Shown here: one piece after another, positions 17,569-27,424 of the stretch | How the letters are laid out: each line of letters starts with the position of its first letter | Position numbering within the stretch: position 1 is the stretch's first letter | Assembly (NCBI GenBank): GCA_003559375.1 | Contig: PWLN01000234.1 | Span: 1 to 41,038, forward strand | Source: Balneolaceae bacterium | GTDB lineage: Bacteria; Bacteroidota; Rhodothermia; Balneolales; Balneolaceae | Direction of reading: 5' to 3' | DNA length: 41,038 bases | The notes under the pieces: model-generated | Database searches by the model: none | The model's input: the letters and a program-made list of their open reading frames with translations, nothing else | Told to the model about the DNA's origin: nothing | Position numbers and translations under genes: made by a program

Positions 17569-20490
17569 TTAGTATAGCTCAGTGCTGCTAACCATTTCCT
17601 CTCCTGACAAATATGCTTCAACCGGCAGGCAGCTGCATACAAGATTTCTGTCTCCGTATGCATCATCCACACGGCTCACAGCAGGCCAGAATTTGTTAAA
17701 ACGCAAATGTGGCAAAGGAAAGCCTGCCTTTTCACGTGTATATTGACGCGACCATTCATCAGCCATAACAACCCGCATCGTGTGAGGTGCGAGTTTCAGG
17801 ACATTCTCTTCCCTATCGGCTTCACCAGTTTCAATTTCCCTGATTTCATTTCTGATTCCGATCATCGCATCACAGAAACGGTCCAGTTCTTCTTTGGATT
17901 CACTTTCGGTGGGTTCTATCATCAGTGTTCCTGGTACCGGGAAACTCATTGTTGGTGCATGAAAGCCGTAATCCATCAACCGTTTTGCAACATCTGCCGC
18001 TTCAATACCCGCACTTTGCCTGAAACCGCGTAAATCCACAATAAATTCATGCGCAGTTCGGCCTCCTTTGCCTGTGTATAAAATCGGGTAATGGCCTTTA
18101 AGGCGGTCTTTCAAATAGTTGGCATTTAAAATTGCAACCTCTGTTGCTTTTTTCAGGCCGGAAGCACCCATCATCCTGATATAAGCATGTGAAATGGTTA
18201 ATATGCTGGCACTGCCCCAGGGGGCTGACGAGATAGATGGTATAGCCTTTTCACCACCTGTGTTTATAATGTCGTGACCAGGCAGAAATGGAACCAGTTT
18301 TTCCACAACGCCTATCGGGCCCATTCCCGGCCCTCCGCCGCCATGAGGTATACAGAATGTTTTATGAAGATTTAAGTGACAAACATCAGCTCCAATTTCT
18401 GCGGGTGACGTCCAGCCGATCTGGGCATTCATATTGGCCCCGTCCATATACACCAAACCTCCATGTTCATGTATGAGTGAGCATATCTCCCGAATATCTT
18501 GTTCAAATACCCCATGAGTAGATGGATAGGTTACCATAAGAGCTGCAAGGCGATCACTGTATTTTTCCGCTTTTTCGCGCAGATCGTCTAAATCAATATT
18601 TCCATGTTCATCACACTTGGTAACCACAACATCCATACCTGCCATTACTGCACTGGCGGGGTTCGTTCCATGTGCCGACGATGGAACAATCGTAACATTT
18701 CTCTTCTCATCTCCATTATCATGATGATATGCGCGTATTGTCATTAAGCCGGCATATTCCCCCTGTGCTCCGGAGTTTGGTTGTAGCGAAATTTTGGAAA
18801 ACCCTGTGATTTCAGAGAGCCATTGATCGAGATCCCGGAAAATTGTGTGGTATCCATGTGCCTGATCAACCGGAGCAAACGGATGAATTTTTCCGAATTC
18901 GGCCCAGGTAAGCGGCATCATCTCTGCGGTGGCATTCAATTTCATAGTACATGATCCCAGTGAGATCATGGAATGTGTAAGATCAAGATCCCGGTTTTCC
19001 AACGTCTTCAAATAGCGAAGCATCTCATGTTCGGAGTGGTAAAGATTAAAGACCGGATGCCCCAAAAAATCTGACTTCCTTGAAAGTTCAGCCGGTAACT
19101 CGGCTGTTACTGTTTTGGAAGCATCTTTAACATCGAATTCAGATTCCTTGCCTAATGCGGCAGCAACAGCTTTGATGACATCATCAACGTCTTCGAGCGA
19201 CTTGGTTTCATCAAAAGACAGGCTAAAACCATCATTAAGGTACCGGAAATTCATCTCGTTAGCGAGTGCTTGCTCACGAATTGACGAGACCTGATCCTCA
19301 TTAAGGCCTCTAATATGGATTGTATCAAAAAACGGTACATCAGCTATAGTGAGGCCAAGTTCTTTTAAACCTGCCGCTGCCAGTTTTGCCAGGCCGTGTG
19401 TACGCAGTGCAATTTTTCGCAGGCCTTCCGGGCCGTGATAAACTGCAAAAAAACCGGAAACAACCGCCAGTAAAACCTGCGCTGTGCAGATGTTCGATGT
19501 GGCCTTTTCACGCCGTATATGCTGTTCACGAGTCTGTAGTGCCATTCTGTACGCAGGATTGCCTTCAGCGTCTTTTGTTGCGCCGATTATTCGACCGGGT
19601 AACTGTCGCTTGAATTCATCTTTTGTTGCAAAATATGCGGCATGTGGCCCGCCATAGCCCATGGGTACACCCAGCCTTTGGGTGGAGCCAACCACAACAT
19701 CCACACCCATTTCACCCGGGGGTTTAAGCAATGTAAGGCTTAGCAAATCAGCAGCAACTACCGTATAAAGGTTATGATCTTTGGCAGCTTCTATGAACGG
19801 TGCAATATCTTTAACATAGCCGTATGTATCGGGGTATTGAAGCAGAATTCCAAAATATTCCGGTTTGGTTACATCAACAAGGTCTGGGTTGCCGATCTCA
19901 AGACGGATGTCGAGTGGTTCAGTCCGGCTTTTAATCACGGAAATCGTTTGGGGGTGGCAATATTCTGAAATAAAAAAAGTGTCAGCAGATTTTCGTTTCT
20001 CACCTTTTCGTAATCCATGTAACATCGTTATGGCTTCAGCTGCAGAAGTACCTTCATCAAGAAGCGAAGCATTGGCAATCTCCATACCGGTAAGGTCACT
20101 TACCATTGTCTGAAAATTAATCAATGCCTCAAGACGGCCCTGAGCAATTTCTGCCTGATAGGGGGTGTATGCTGTATACCAACCCGGATTTTCAAGTACA
20201 TTGCGCAAAATCACATTTGGAGTAACTGTATCGTAGTAACCCATTCCGATAAAAGAACGATACACCCTGTTTTTGCTTGCTATTTCCCTGGCAAGCTGCA
20301 GATATTTGGTTTCATTAAGTGCATCAGGGAGCTTCAATTCAGACTGCAGCCTGATTTGAGCCGGTATCGTTTCCTTTATTAATTGTTCCATACTGCCGGC
20401 ATTGCACACTTCAAGCATCTCTCTGATCTGATCATCATCCGGGCCAATATGACGATTTACAAATTTCTCAGTTTCAAAATGAATTTGCAT
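17569..20490 (-). CDS. gcvP: Glycine dehydrogenase (decarboxylating), P-protein
   Basis: 973 residues, the length of single-chain GcvP. The PLP-binding motif HLNLHKTFCIPHGGGGPGMGP is present with K710 as the Schiff-base lysine; the N-terminus (FVNRHIGPDDDQI) and the EPTESESKEELDRF segment are characteristic. The enzyme decarboxylates glycine and passes the aminomethyl group to lipoyl-GcvH in the glycine cleavage system. GcvT and GcvH genes are not in this window, so the system is scattered. The chosen ATG at 20490 starts the conserved N-terminus. An 8-bp inverted repeat lies 35 bases upstream (20525-20548). No glycine-riboswitch core was recognised in the leader. Confidence 0.97.
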   Translation of the reverse strand: MQIHFETEKFVNRHIGPDDDQIREMLEVCNAGSMEQLIKETIPAQIRLQSELKLPDALNETKYLQLAREIASKNRVYRSFIGMGYYDTVTPNVILRNVLENPGWYTAYTPYQAEIAQGRLEALINFQTMVSDLTGMEIANASLLDEGTSAAEAITMLHGLRKGEKRKSADTFFISEYCHPQTISVIKSRTEPLDIRLEIGNPDLVDVTKPEYFGILLQYPDTYGYVKDIAPFIEAAKDHNLYTVVAADLLSLTLLKPPGEMGVDVVVGSTQRLGVPMGYGGPHAAYFATKDEFKRQLPGRIIGATKDAEGNPAYRMALQTREQHIRREKATSNICTAQVLLAVVSGFFAVYHGPEGLRKIALRTHGLAKLAAAGLKELGLTIADVPFFDTIHIRGLNEDQVSSIREQALANEMNFRYLNDGFSLSFDETKSLEDVDDVIKAVAAALGKESEFDVKDASKTVTAELPAELSRKSDFLGHPVFNLYHSEHEMLRYLKTLENRDLDLTHSMISLGSCTMKLNATAEMMPLTWAEFGKIHPFAPVDQAHGYHTIFRDLDQWLSEITGFSKISLQPNSGAQGEYAGLMTIRAYHHDNGDEKRNVTIVPSSAHGTNPASAVMAGMDVVVTKCDEHGNIDLDDLREKAEKYSDRLAALMVTYPSTHGVFEQDIREICSLIHEHGGLVYMDGANMNAQIGWTSPAEIGADVCHLNLHKTFCIPHGGGGPGMGPIGVVEKLVPFLPGHDIINTGGEKAIPSISSAPWGSASILTISHAYIRMMGASGLKKATEVAILNANYLKDRLKGHYPILYTGKGGRTAHEFIVDLRGFRQSAGIEAADVAKRLMDYGFHAPTMSFPVPGTLMIEPTESESKEELDRFCDAMIGIRNEIREIETGEADREENVLKLAPHTMRVVMADEWSRQYTREKAGFPLPHLRFNKFWPAVSRVDDAYGDRNLVCSCLPVEAYLSGEEMVSSTELY

Positions 20491-20524
20491 GTTTGAATAT
20501 TTGAAAATTAAAATTTTGTATTAT

Positions 20525-20548
20525 AACAATTGGGTGGGCTCAATTGTT
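20525..20548. promoter_or_regulatory. Inverted repeat upstream of gcvP
   Basis: AACAATTG (20525-20532) is perfectly inverted as CAATTGTT (20541-20548) around an 8-base GC-richer spacer. Its centre is about 46 bases upstream of the gcvP start codon, a position fit for an operator or promoter element. The arms are AT-rich, so chance occurrence is possible. Confidence 0.3.
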
Positions 20549-20771
20549 CACAGATCATTAAAAAAATACATTGAGACCAACCATTTCTACATAGCAGAAA
20601 AAGATACGCTTTTTTCTTTGTACTGACATCTGTAAAGCTGCTACTTTTCTTTATTTTTCTATCCCGATTTAGTACCTTTAAAAGGCTAAAAAAATATTTA
20701 AAGATGGCTAAATTTCAATATTTCTTCCTGGTGATCCCTGCTACACAAATTGAAACTGATAAAAATAACAG

Positions 20772-21608
20772 ATGACCGAAATATCCCTTTCAAATTGGTT
20801 TTTTGAGTTAGGCCCTGTTACACAGGCATTTCTTGCCGGTACAATGTGCTGGATTACAACCTCAATTGGAGCAGCAGTAGTTTTTTTAAAAAAAGAAGTA
20901 AGCCGCAGGTTTTTGGATGCATCATTGGGTTTTGCTGCCGGGGTCATGATTGCAGCAACCATCTGGTCACTTATTGAGCCCTCGATGGAAATGGCCGCGT
21001 CTCTCGGAATCACAAAATGGATGCCCGCAACCATTGGTTTTCTTCTTGGGGCACTTTGTATCAGAATTGCTGATGCTTACGTACCCCATCTTCACCTCGG
21101 CCTTCCGCGTGATAAAGCTGAGGGAGTTGAAACTACCTGGCGAAGGGCTACCTTGCTTGTTATGGCTATCACCCTGCACAACATACCAGAGGGGCTTGCA
21201 GTTGGAGTGCTTTTTGGGGCTGCTGCTTCGGGAATCGACCCAACTGGAACTGCAACAGTTATGGGTGCTATTGTACTGGCAATTGGGATCGGTATTCAGA
21301 ATTTCCCTGAAGGGATGGCCGTCTCAATGCCACTACGAGGTGAAGGGGTTTCCCGTTGGCTCAGTTTTAACTACGGGCAACTTTCGGGAATTGTTAATGC
21401 GCCTTCCGCAGTAATTGGTGCTCTTGCTGTTATGTTTATTCAGCCGATCCTTCCTTACGCACTGGGCTTTGCCGCAGGGGCCATGATCTTTGTTGTGGTT
21501 GAAGAGCTCATTCCCACATCCCAAAGAGCGGGCAACACCGATATAGCAACCCTTGGCACAATTCTCGGTTTCTGCGTAATGATGGTACTCGATGTTTCTC
21601 TGGGGTAA
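20772..21608 (+). CDS. ZIP-family divalent metal transporter (GufA/ZupT-like)
   Basis: 278 residues with about eight transmembrane segments. The two metal-site helices are clear: TLHNIPEGLAVG (H136, N137, E140) and IGIQNFPEGMAVSMPL (N177, E180), the paired HNxPEG/xNxPEG motifs of bacterial ZIP proteins. A His-containing loop (YVPHLHLGLPRDKAEG) lies between helices 3 and 4, typical of a metal-sensing or metal-collecting loop. It should bring zinc or other divalent ions into the cytoplasm. It diverges from gcvP across 281 bases. The metal cannot be told from sequence. Confidence 0.93.
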   Translation: MTEISLSNWFFELGPVTQAFLAGTMCWITTSIGAAVVFLKKEVSRRFLDASLGFAAGVMIAATIWSLIEPSMEMAASLGITKWMPATIGFLLGALCIRIADAYVPHLHLGLPRDKAEGVETTWRRATLLVMAITLHNIPEGLAVGVLFGAAASGIDPTGTATVMGAIVLAIGIGIQNFPEGMAVSMPLRGEGVSRWLSFNYGQLSGIVNAPSAVIGALAVMFIQPILPYALGFAAGAMIFVVVEELIPTSQRAGNTDIATLGTILGFCVMMVLDVSLG

Positions 21609-21917
21609 GTTATTGATGACTCTTTCATTTATATAAATGAGTTCTATTTAACTGCATTACAGGTTGTCGGCTTATAGGCATTACAGAGAACTAAAATAGA
21701 TCCACACTATCCAACATAATGCCTTTTTCCTAATCACAGTACTACCATCCGAAAATCACTCGCTCTCAATTGTTTTTTAATATTCTTAGCAGGATATTGC
21801 CAGATCACAGATTCGATAAACCGGATCTGTACACAGTGAAATCAACATTTGTTAAGATCTGTAGTGAGGTTCTTTTCATCATATTTATAATTGATATTGA
21901 AATTTTAACGGGCTGAT
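21609..21917. other. Intergenic region before the symporter gene
   Basis: 309 bases with no gene. CAGATTCG (21808-21815) and CGGATCTG (21822-21829) form an 8-bp hairpin with one G-T pair and a 6-nt loop. No T-run follows, so it is more likely a leader or operator element than a terminator. Nothing else stands out. Confidence 0.35.
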
Positions 21918-23759
21918 ATGGTACTACAACTTATTGATTGGATTATTGTCGCAATATTTTTCATTATTCTCCTGTCCATTGGTTATGCCGCATCCCGGCA
22001 AGCGGGTAACAACACAGCCAACTTTTTCCTGTCTGGGCGTAATATGCCATGGTGGCTGCTTGGTGTATCGATGGTTGCAACAACTTTTTCGGCCGACACT
22101 CCCAATCTCGTAACTGATATGGTACGAACCGGTGGTGTTGCCAGCAACTGGCTCTGGTGGGCATTTCTGTTAACCGGTATGCTGACAGTTTTTGTTTACG
22201 CCAAGCTCTGGAACCGATCTAAAGTTATGACTGATCTTGAGTTTTATGAAATCCGGTACAGCGGTAAAATGGCTGCATTTTTACGCGGATTCAGGGCTAT
22301 TTATCTTGGATTTTTCTTTAATGTGATGGTTATAGCCAGCGTATCTCTTGCATTCATCAAAATTGCAGGCGTCATGCTTGGTTTATCCCCTGCCGTTGCA
22401 CTCTCAATTGCTGCTGTTATCGTGGTATTTTACAGTGGCCTTGGCGGGCTTAAATCTATTCTCTGGACCGACCTTTTTCAATTCAGTTTTGCCATGTTCG
22501 GTGCTATTGTCGCTGCTGTTTATGTGGTAAATGCCCCGCAAATAGACGGGTTGTCGAATCTATTTTCCCACCCAAATGTATCCGATAAACTGAGCCTTGT
22601 GCCGAGTATTTCTCAGCCTGAACTTTTTCTGAGTATTTTTCTGATCCCTCTGGCAGTACAATGGTGGGCAGCGTGGTATCCCGGTGCCGAACCCGGCGGC
22701 GGTGGTTATGTAGCTCAGCGAATGCTCTCAGCCAAAAGCGAAACGGATGCGGTTGGAGCAACCCTTTTATTTAACTTCTTCCATTACGCACTACGCCCCT
22801 GGCCGTGGATTATCGTCGGCCTAGGGTCACTAATCATTTTCCCCGACATACAGTCTATGGTAGACCGGTTCCCGGATGTATCGCGACAGTATATTCAAAA
22901 CGATTTTGCCTATCCGGCTATGCTGCGCGAATTTCTGCCACCCGGACTCCTGGGGTTAGTTGTAGCATCACTGATTGCTGCATACATGTCAACTACAGCC
23001 TCTCAACTTAACTGGGGATCGTCTTACCTTGTAAACGATTTTTATGGCAGGTTTTGGAAGCCGGATGCAACTGAAAAACAGAAAGTGCGCTTCGGAAGAA
23101 TCAGCACGGTTAGCCTGATGTTTGTTTCTGTTCTTTTGGCACTTGTACTGCAAAATGCACTTCAGGCATTCCAGTATCTTTTGATGATTGGAGCAGGCAC
23201 TGGCCTCATCTACATTCTACGGTGGTTCTGGTGGCGAATAAATGCCTACTCCGAAATTGCCGCAATGGTCGGAGCAGGTGTATTCTCTCTTACATTTATT
23301 ATGATAGAAAACTTTGTGATGATTGTTGACGCCGAAGGAATGGTAACTGTTTTCGGATTAACAATGAGCATGGCCTACTGGAATATCATCAAATTTGTAG
23401 GCGTTGTTGCCCTGACTTCAAGCACCTGGATTATCGTTACATTTATGACTCTGCCAATTGATGAGGATACCCTGCGCGATTTCTACCGGAAAATCAGACC
23501 TGGTGGGCCTGGGTGGAAAAAAATTGTAGACCGTGCACATGCAGAAGGTATTGTACTCAAAAAAGAAGCTGACCTGAAATGGGATGTACCGACTGGCATT
23601 TTATGTATGATACTTGGGTCTGTTTCCATTTACAGTACTCTTTTCGCAATCGGAAATTTGTTATACGGAGAAATGGTCCAGACAACAGTATTTGTTGTGT
23701 TTGCAATTGTCAGTACACTACTTCTTTATCGATCCTGGAATAAACTTAGAATGGATTGA
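21918..23759 (+). CDS. Sodium:solute symporter (SSS family)
   Basis: 613 residues with about 13-15 transmembrane helices. The N-terminal block (WIIVAIFFIILLSIGYAASR, then FFLSGRNMPWWLLGVSMVAT) and the family signature GGLKSILWTDLFQF identify a sodium:solute symporter with the LeuT-like fold. The substrate (sugar, amino acid, carboxylate or other) cannot be assigned: there is no catabolic neighbour. An extended cytoplasmic loop near residue 515-555 precedes the last two helices. The gene follows the ZIP gene on the same strand after a 309-base gap, so it probably has its own promoter. Confidence 0.92.
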   Translation: MVLQLIDWIIVAIFFIILLSIGYAASRQAGNNTANFFLSGRNMPWWLLGVSMVATTFSADTPNLVTDMVRTGGVASNWLWWAFLLTGMLTVFVYAKLWNRSKVMTDLEFYEIRYSGKMAAFLRGFRAIYLGFFFNVMVIASVSLAFIKIAGVMLGLSPAVALSIAAVIVVFYSGLGGLKSILWTDLFQFSFAMFGAIVAAVYVVNAPQIDGLSNLFSHPNVSDKLSLVPSISQPELFLSIFLIPLAVQWWAAWYPGAEPGGGGYVAQRMLSAKSETDAVGATLLFNFFHYALRPWPWIIVGLGSLIIFPDIQSMVDRFPDVSRQYIQNDFAYPAMLREFLPPGLLGLVVASLIAAYMSTTASQLNWGSSYLVNDFYGRFWKPDATEKQKVRFGRISTVSLMFVSVLLALVLQNALQAFQYLLMIGAGTGLIYILRWFWWRINAYSEIAAMVGAGVFSLTFIMIENFVMIVDAEGMVTVFGLTMSMAYWNIIKFVGVVALTSSTWIIVTFMTLPIDEDTLRDFYRKIRPGGPGWKKIVDRAHAEGIVLKKEADLKWDVPTGILCMILGSVSIYSTLFAIGNLLYGEMVQTTVFVVFAIVSTLLLYRSWNKLRMD

Positions 23760-23814
23760 AAAACACATTTTAAACCTATAGTAGTGCAATTGTACCCATA
23801 TCCCCTGAAATGCA

Positions 23815-24681
23815 ATGTACATTAAAAAATACCATATCGGCCTTACTCAATGGGGTTTCAGGAGATGGACTGGCAACTTTTTCACAAGCGACGCCAAGCC
23901 GGATTATTTCCTTTCGCAGTATGCATCGGTTTTCAATTCGGTAGAAGGCAATACCACATTTTACAGGGTACCTGATTCGAAAACAATCGAGCGTTGGGGA
24001 GATATGGTACCCGCGGATTTTAAATTTTGCTTCAAATTTCCGCAGGGTATTACCCATTTTAAAAGATTGAAGAATGTTACTGACGAGGTGCTTTCTTTTC
24101 TTGATTTATTTAACCCTATAAGAACTAAGCTCGGCCCGTTTCATATTCAGCTCAGTTCCCAGTTTTCATTCAGCGAAATGGATAAACTGGAAAAGCTGAT
24201 CGAAAACCTTCCGGCTCACTATAGTTTTGCAGTAGAAGTGCGGCATCCCGGGTTTTTTGATAAAGGCAAACAGGAACGCCATTTAAATGATTTTCTTCGC
24301 AGCTACGGAATAAACCGTGTTGTGTTCGACACCAGGCGTTTGCACTCGATAAAAAGCAAAGAACCATCCATTAAAAAAGCACAGGAACGCAAGCCATTAA
24401 CACCGGTTCGCTTTGATTCAACCGGCTCAAACCCTTTTGTGCGATTTGTTGGTGCAAATGATGTGCTGAATAATGCCGCATATTTAAAAGAATGGGCGAT
24501 CATCACTGCGAACTGGATCCGTGACGGCAAACATCCATACATTTTCATCCACTCTCCTGATACGCTCTCTGCCCCTGAACTGGCACGGTACTTTCACCAT
24601 GAACTCTCAAAGCTGGTTGAACTGAACCCTATGCCCCAGTGGCCGGTTGATAGAAAGGATACACAGCTTGGGTTGTTCTGA
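23815..24681 (+). CDS. DUF72 (YecE-like) TIM-barrel protein
   Basis: 288 residues. YHIGLTQWGFRRWTGNFF, SVFNSVEGNTTFYRVP and FKFCFKFPQGITHFKRL match the conserved blocks of DUF72, a TIM-barrel family whose biochemical role is not established. Later FAVEVRHPGFF and VRFVGAN fit the same family. It follows the symporter by 55 bases and may share its transcript. Six perfect GGTTTCA heptamers begin 2 bases after the stop codon. Confidence 0.9.
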   Translation: MYIKKYHIGLTQWGFRRWTGNFFTSDAKPDYFLSQYASVFNSVEGNTTFYRVPDSKTIERWGDMVPADFKFCFKFPQGITHFKRLKNVTDEVLSFLDLFNPIRTKLGPFHIQLSSQFSFSEMDKLEKLIENLPAHYSFAVEVRHPGFFDKGKQERHLNDFLRSYGINRVVFDTRRLHSIKSKEPSIKKAQERKPLTPVRFDSTGSNPFVRFVGANDVLNNAAYLKEWAIITANWIRDGKHPYIFIHSPDTLSAPELARYFHHELSKLVELNPMPQWPVDRKDTQLGLF

Positions 24682-24683
24682 CG

Positions 24684-24725
24684 GGTTTCAGGTTTCAGGT
24701 TTCAGGTTTCAGGTTTCAGGTTTCA
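24684..24725. repeat. Six tandem GGTTTCA heptamers
   Basis: Positions 24684-24725 are six exact copies of GGTTTCA, starting 2 bases after the TGA of the DUF72 gene. A related, degenerate block follows the LolA-like gene at 37544-37571. The copies are too short and have no spacers, so this is not a CRISPR array. Confidence 0.95.
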
Positions 24726-24868
24726 ATAAATAATCTAGAATATTTTATATTATCTTTCCTGTTTATGTTGATAAATATTATTTGTTTAATTGATATTTTT
24801 TACCTTGAATCACCAATAGGTTATAAGTGAGTAACCTTCCTTCTCAAAGCCCTGTAATTTACCTGATT

Positions 24869-25594
24869 CTATAGTATACTATACTCAAGGTCTCGCAGAA
24901 AACGGTCGATTCGCTTTGCATTTACACCTATGTCGCTTCTCCCTACTCTTGACTTTGATCGCATATCCACTCGTGTGCCACCGTCTTCCGTTTCTGTAAA
25001 CCTCAAAACAACATCATCTTTAAAACCGAACCATGGAAGCTTTTCTGTAGCCTCGATACGCCCCTCTTTCCTGTTAACTGCTACAATATCCCAACCCCGG
25101 CGCACTACCACCATCACAGCAGCATCAATAACTTCCTGAAGATCCATTTCGAAATAAACAGGCTCTATGTGGGGGTAATAAGCACGTTGCAGCTGAGAGG
25201 TCTCAGCCCCTGCATATTCAGGAGGATTAGGAGCATCAGCACGAAGACGCACCATTGCAAAAAATTCCGGAGGATTTTCCATATCTGTTGTGATATCATG
25301 AATCGGTGGAACATGTCCTGCCTGATGCTGCCAGTAAAGTGCTGTGCCGCTTACAATCCCTGTCAAAATAAAGGAGAAAACAGCATAGATAATAGCTCTT
25401 GCGCTTGATTTTCTTAAAAACCAAATAGATACAAGGCTGATCACTGCCAGCCCTATTGCAGCATATGCACCATACCTTAGCAATGTAAATCCAGTTCCAA
25501 GAGACCATATATTCCATTGATAGCCATAACCTGAAATCAGAAAAACAAAAGAAGCTGCCACTGATAAATAAAGAAGTATTCTCGCATAGACCAT
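24869..25594 (-). CDS. DUF1499 membrane-anchored protein
   Basis: 241 residues. Three hydrophobic helices lie in the first 90 residues (ILLYLSVAASFVFLISGYG and two more). The rest is a DUF1499 domain, with PIHDITTDMENPPEF and the C-terminal pattern GRIEATEKLPWFGFKDDVVLRF ... GTRVDMRSKSRVGRSDIGVNAKRI. DUF1499 has no proven biochemical role; many members are small membrane or lipoprotein forms. It stands alone on the minus strand, diverging from gltX. Confidence 0.88.
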   Translation of the reverse strand: MVYARILLYLSVAASFVFLISGYGYQWNIWSLGTGFTLLRYGAYAAIGLAVISLVSIWFLRKSSARAIIYAVFSFILTGIVSGTALYWQHQAGHVPPIHDITTDMENPPEFFAMVRLRADAPNPPEYAGAETSQLQRAYYPHIEPVYFEMDLQEVIDAAVMVVVRRGWDIVAVNRKEGRIEATEKLPWFGFKDDVVLRFTETEDGGTRVDMRSKSRVGRSDIGVNAKRIDRFLRDLEYSIL

Positions 25595-25846
25595 AATTGC
25601 CGGATTTTACTATGAGTATCTATTCAATGTATTAAATATGATCACATCTGTCCACTTTATTGAAGGATTCCTGATAAGAGTTGTTTATACCATATGGAAA
25701 GGGTACATCCGTAAAAGTAAAATCATCTATTCAAGCCGGATATTTTTTCCTGATTCATGCAATCCCGAATTAATTAGCCTTCGAATATAAATCCCCTTAT
25801 TTTTAATACTTACTCCAAGAACGATATATATCAGACCACATATTTC

Positions 25847-27334
25847 ATGAACACTAATGTACGCGTTCGATTTGCACCATCACCAACCGGCTATTTACAT
25901 ATCGGAGGGCTGAGAACAGCTCTTTACAATTTCCTCTTTGCACGCCATAATAACGGTAAATTTATTTTAAGAATCGAGGATACCGATCAAAGCCGCTACG
26001 TTGAAAATGCAGAAAATGACATCATTGAATCCCTCGAATGGTGCGGTATAAAAATTGATGAAGGGCCGCATGCACCCGGTGACTACGGCCCATACCGGCA
26101 AAGTGAAAGAAAGGATATTTACAGAAAATATGCCGAATTGCTCATTGAAAAGGAGATGGCGTACTATGCCTTCGACACAACTGAAGAGCTCGATCAAATG
26201 CGGGAACGTCTTCAGAAATCGGGTAATCCGTCTCCTAAATACGATTCAATTACACGCCAGTCGATGAAAAACAGCTTGACACTTCCCAATGATGATGTGC
26301 AAAAACTTCTTGATAGCGGAACAGAGTTTGTAATTCGGCTTAAAGTTCCCCGAAGGGAAACTATACGTTTTGAGGACCTGATTCGAGGGCATGTTTCGTT
26401 TGAATCGAAAGGACTTGATGACCAGGTATTGCTGAAATCAGACGGGATGCCTACCTACCATCTGGCAAATGTTGTGGACGACCATCTGATGAACATATCT
26501 CACGTAATTCGCGGAGAAGAGTGGTTGCCAAGTACCCCAAAACATATTTTGCTCTATAACGCATTTGGCTGGGATGTACCTCAGATGGCCCATTTGCCGC
26601 TTATCATGTCTCCCGCCGGAGGCAAACTTTCCAAAAGAAACGCGGAAACAGATGGCATACCCATCAACACAAAAGACTACAGGGAATTGCATTACGAACC
26701 TGAGGCCCTCATCAATTTTCTCGCATACCTTGGCTGGAGTCCGGGCGACGACAGCGAAATTCATTCTGTTGATGAACTTTGCCGGTTATTTACACTGGAT
26801 CGGGTGAGTAAAGGCGGTGCTGTTTTTAATCACAAAAAGCTGCTCTGGTATAATGATCACTATTTGCGTGAACAATCAAATCATCATCTTGCTGCCAGAG
26901 TAAAGGCCATTGCAGGTGAGGGCAAAATGAAAGATGCAGATACCGATTTTATGGCAAGTGTAATCGGCCTTGTAAAAGAGCGGGTCAGCAAACTGGATGA
27001 AATTACCGAAATGGCAGCCTTTTTCTTTGAGGATCCGGACCATTATGATGAAGATGCAATCAAAAAATGGAAAGATGACAGCCCAAAACTGGTTTCGCAT
27101 TACAGGGAAAGAATTGAGGAGTTGCCCGAAGAACAATTTGAAGCAGCCACCCTTAAACATATCCTTGAGGAAGTGATCAAAGAACAGGGAGTAGGCTTTG
27201 GCAAACTAATGATGCCGCTGCGCATTGCTGTAACCGGCCAGGGTTTCGGCCCCGATCTTTTTACTTCAATGGAACTGATTGGCAAAACCTCTGTCATTAG
27301 TAGAATTGATTCGGCCATTAAAAAAATTGGGTGA
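25847..27334 (+). CDS. gltX: Glutamyl-tRNA synthetase
   Basis: 495 residues, the normal length for bacterial GltX. The class I signatures are intact: RFAPSPTGYLHIGGLRTAL (HIGH-type) near residue 8 and GGKLSKRNAETDG (KMSKS-type) near residue 262. FILRIEDTDQSR is the conserved Glu/ATP pocket block. The enzyme charges tRNA-Glu with glutamate. Whether it also charges tRNA-Gln cannot be judged here. Start ATG 25847 gives MNTNVRVRFAPSPTG with no extra tail. Confidence 0.98.
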   Translation: MNTNVRVRFAPSPTGYLHIGGLRTALYNFLFARHNNGKFILRIEDTDQSRYVENAENDIIESLEWCGIKIDEGPHAPGDYGPYRQSERKDIYRKYAELLIEKEMAYYAFDTTEELDQMRERLQKSGNPSPKYDSITRQSMKNSLTLPNDDVQKLLDSGTEFVIRLKVPRRETIRFEDLIRGHVSFESKGLDDQVLLKSDGMPTYHLANVVDDHLMNISHVIRGEEWLPSTPKHILLYNAFGWDVPQMAHLPLIMSPAGGKLSKRNAETDGIPINTKDYRELHYEPEALINFLAYLGWSPGDDSEIHSVDELCRLFTLDRVSKGGAVFNHKKLLWYNDHYLREQSNHHLAARVKAIAGEGKMKDADTDFMASVIGLVKERVSKLDEITEMAAFFFEDPDHYDEDAIKKWKDDSPKLVSHYRERIEELPEEQFEAATLKHILEEVIKEQGVGFGKLMMPLRIAVTGQGFGPDLFTSMELIGKTSVISRIDSAIKKIG

Positions 27335-27424
27335 TAACTGTGTAATGGAATAAACCCTATTCTTTCAAAGGCTCTTGATTGCAATTCACCCTTTGCACAT
27401 ATTTATTGAAAAAGCTGCATGTAA

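Noticed and set aside
20491-20771. Glycine riboswitch upstream of gcvP
   Set aside because: The leader between the start codon and the ZIP gene is AT-rich and lacks the conserved GG-rich core and paired stems; only a short inverted repeat is present.
24684-24725. CRISPR-like array
   Set aside because: Seven-base units without spacers and no cas genes nearby.
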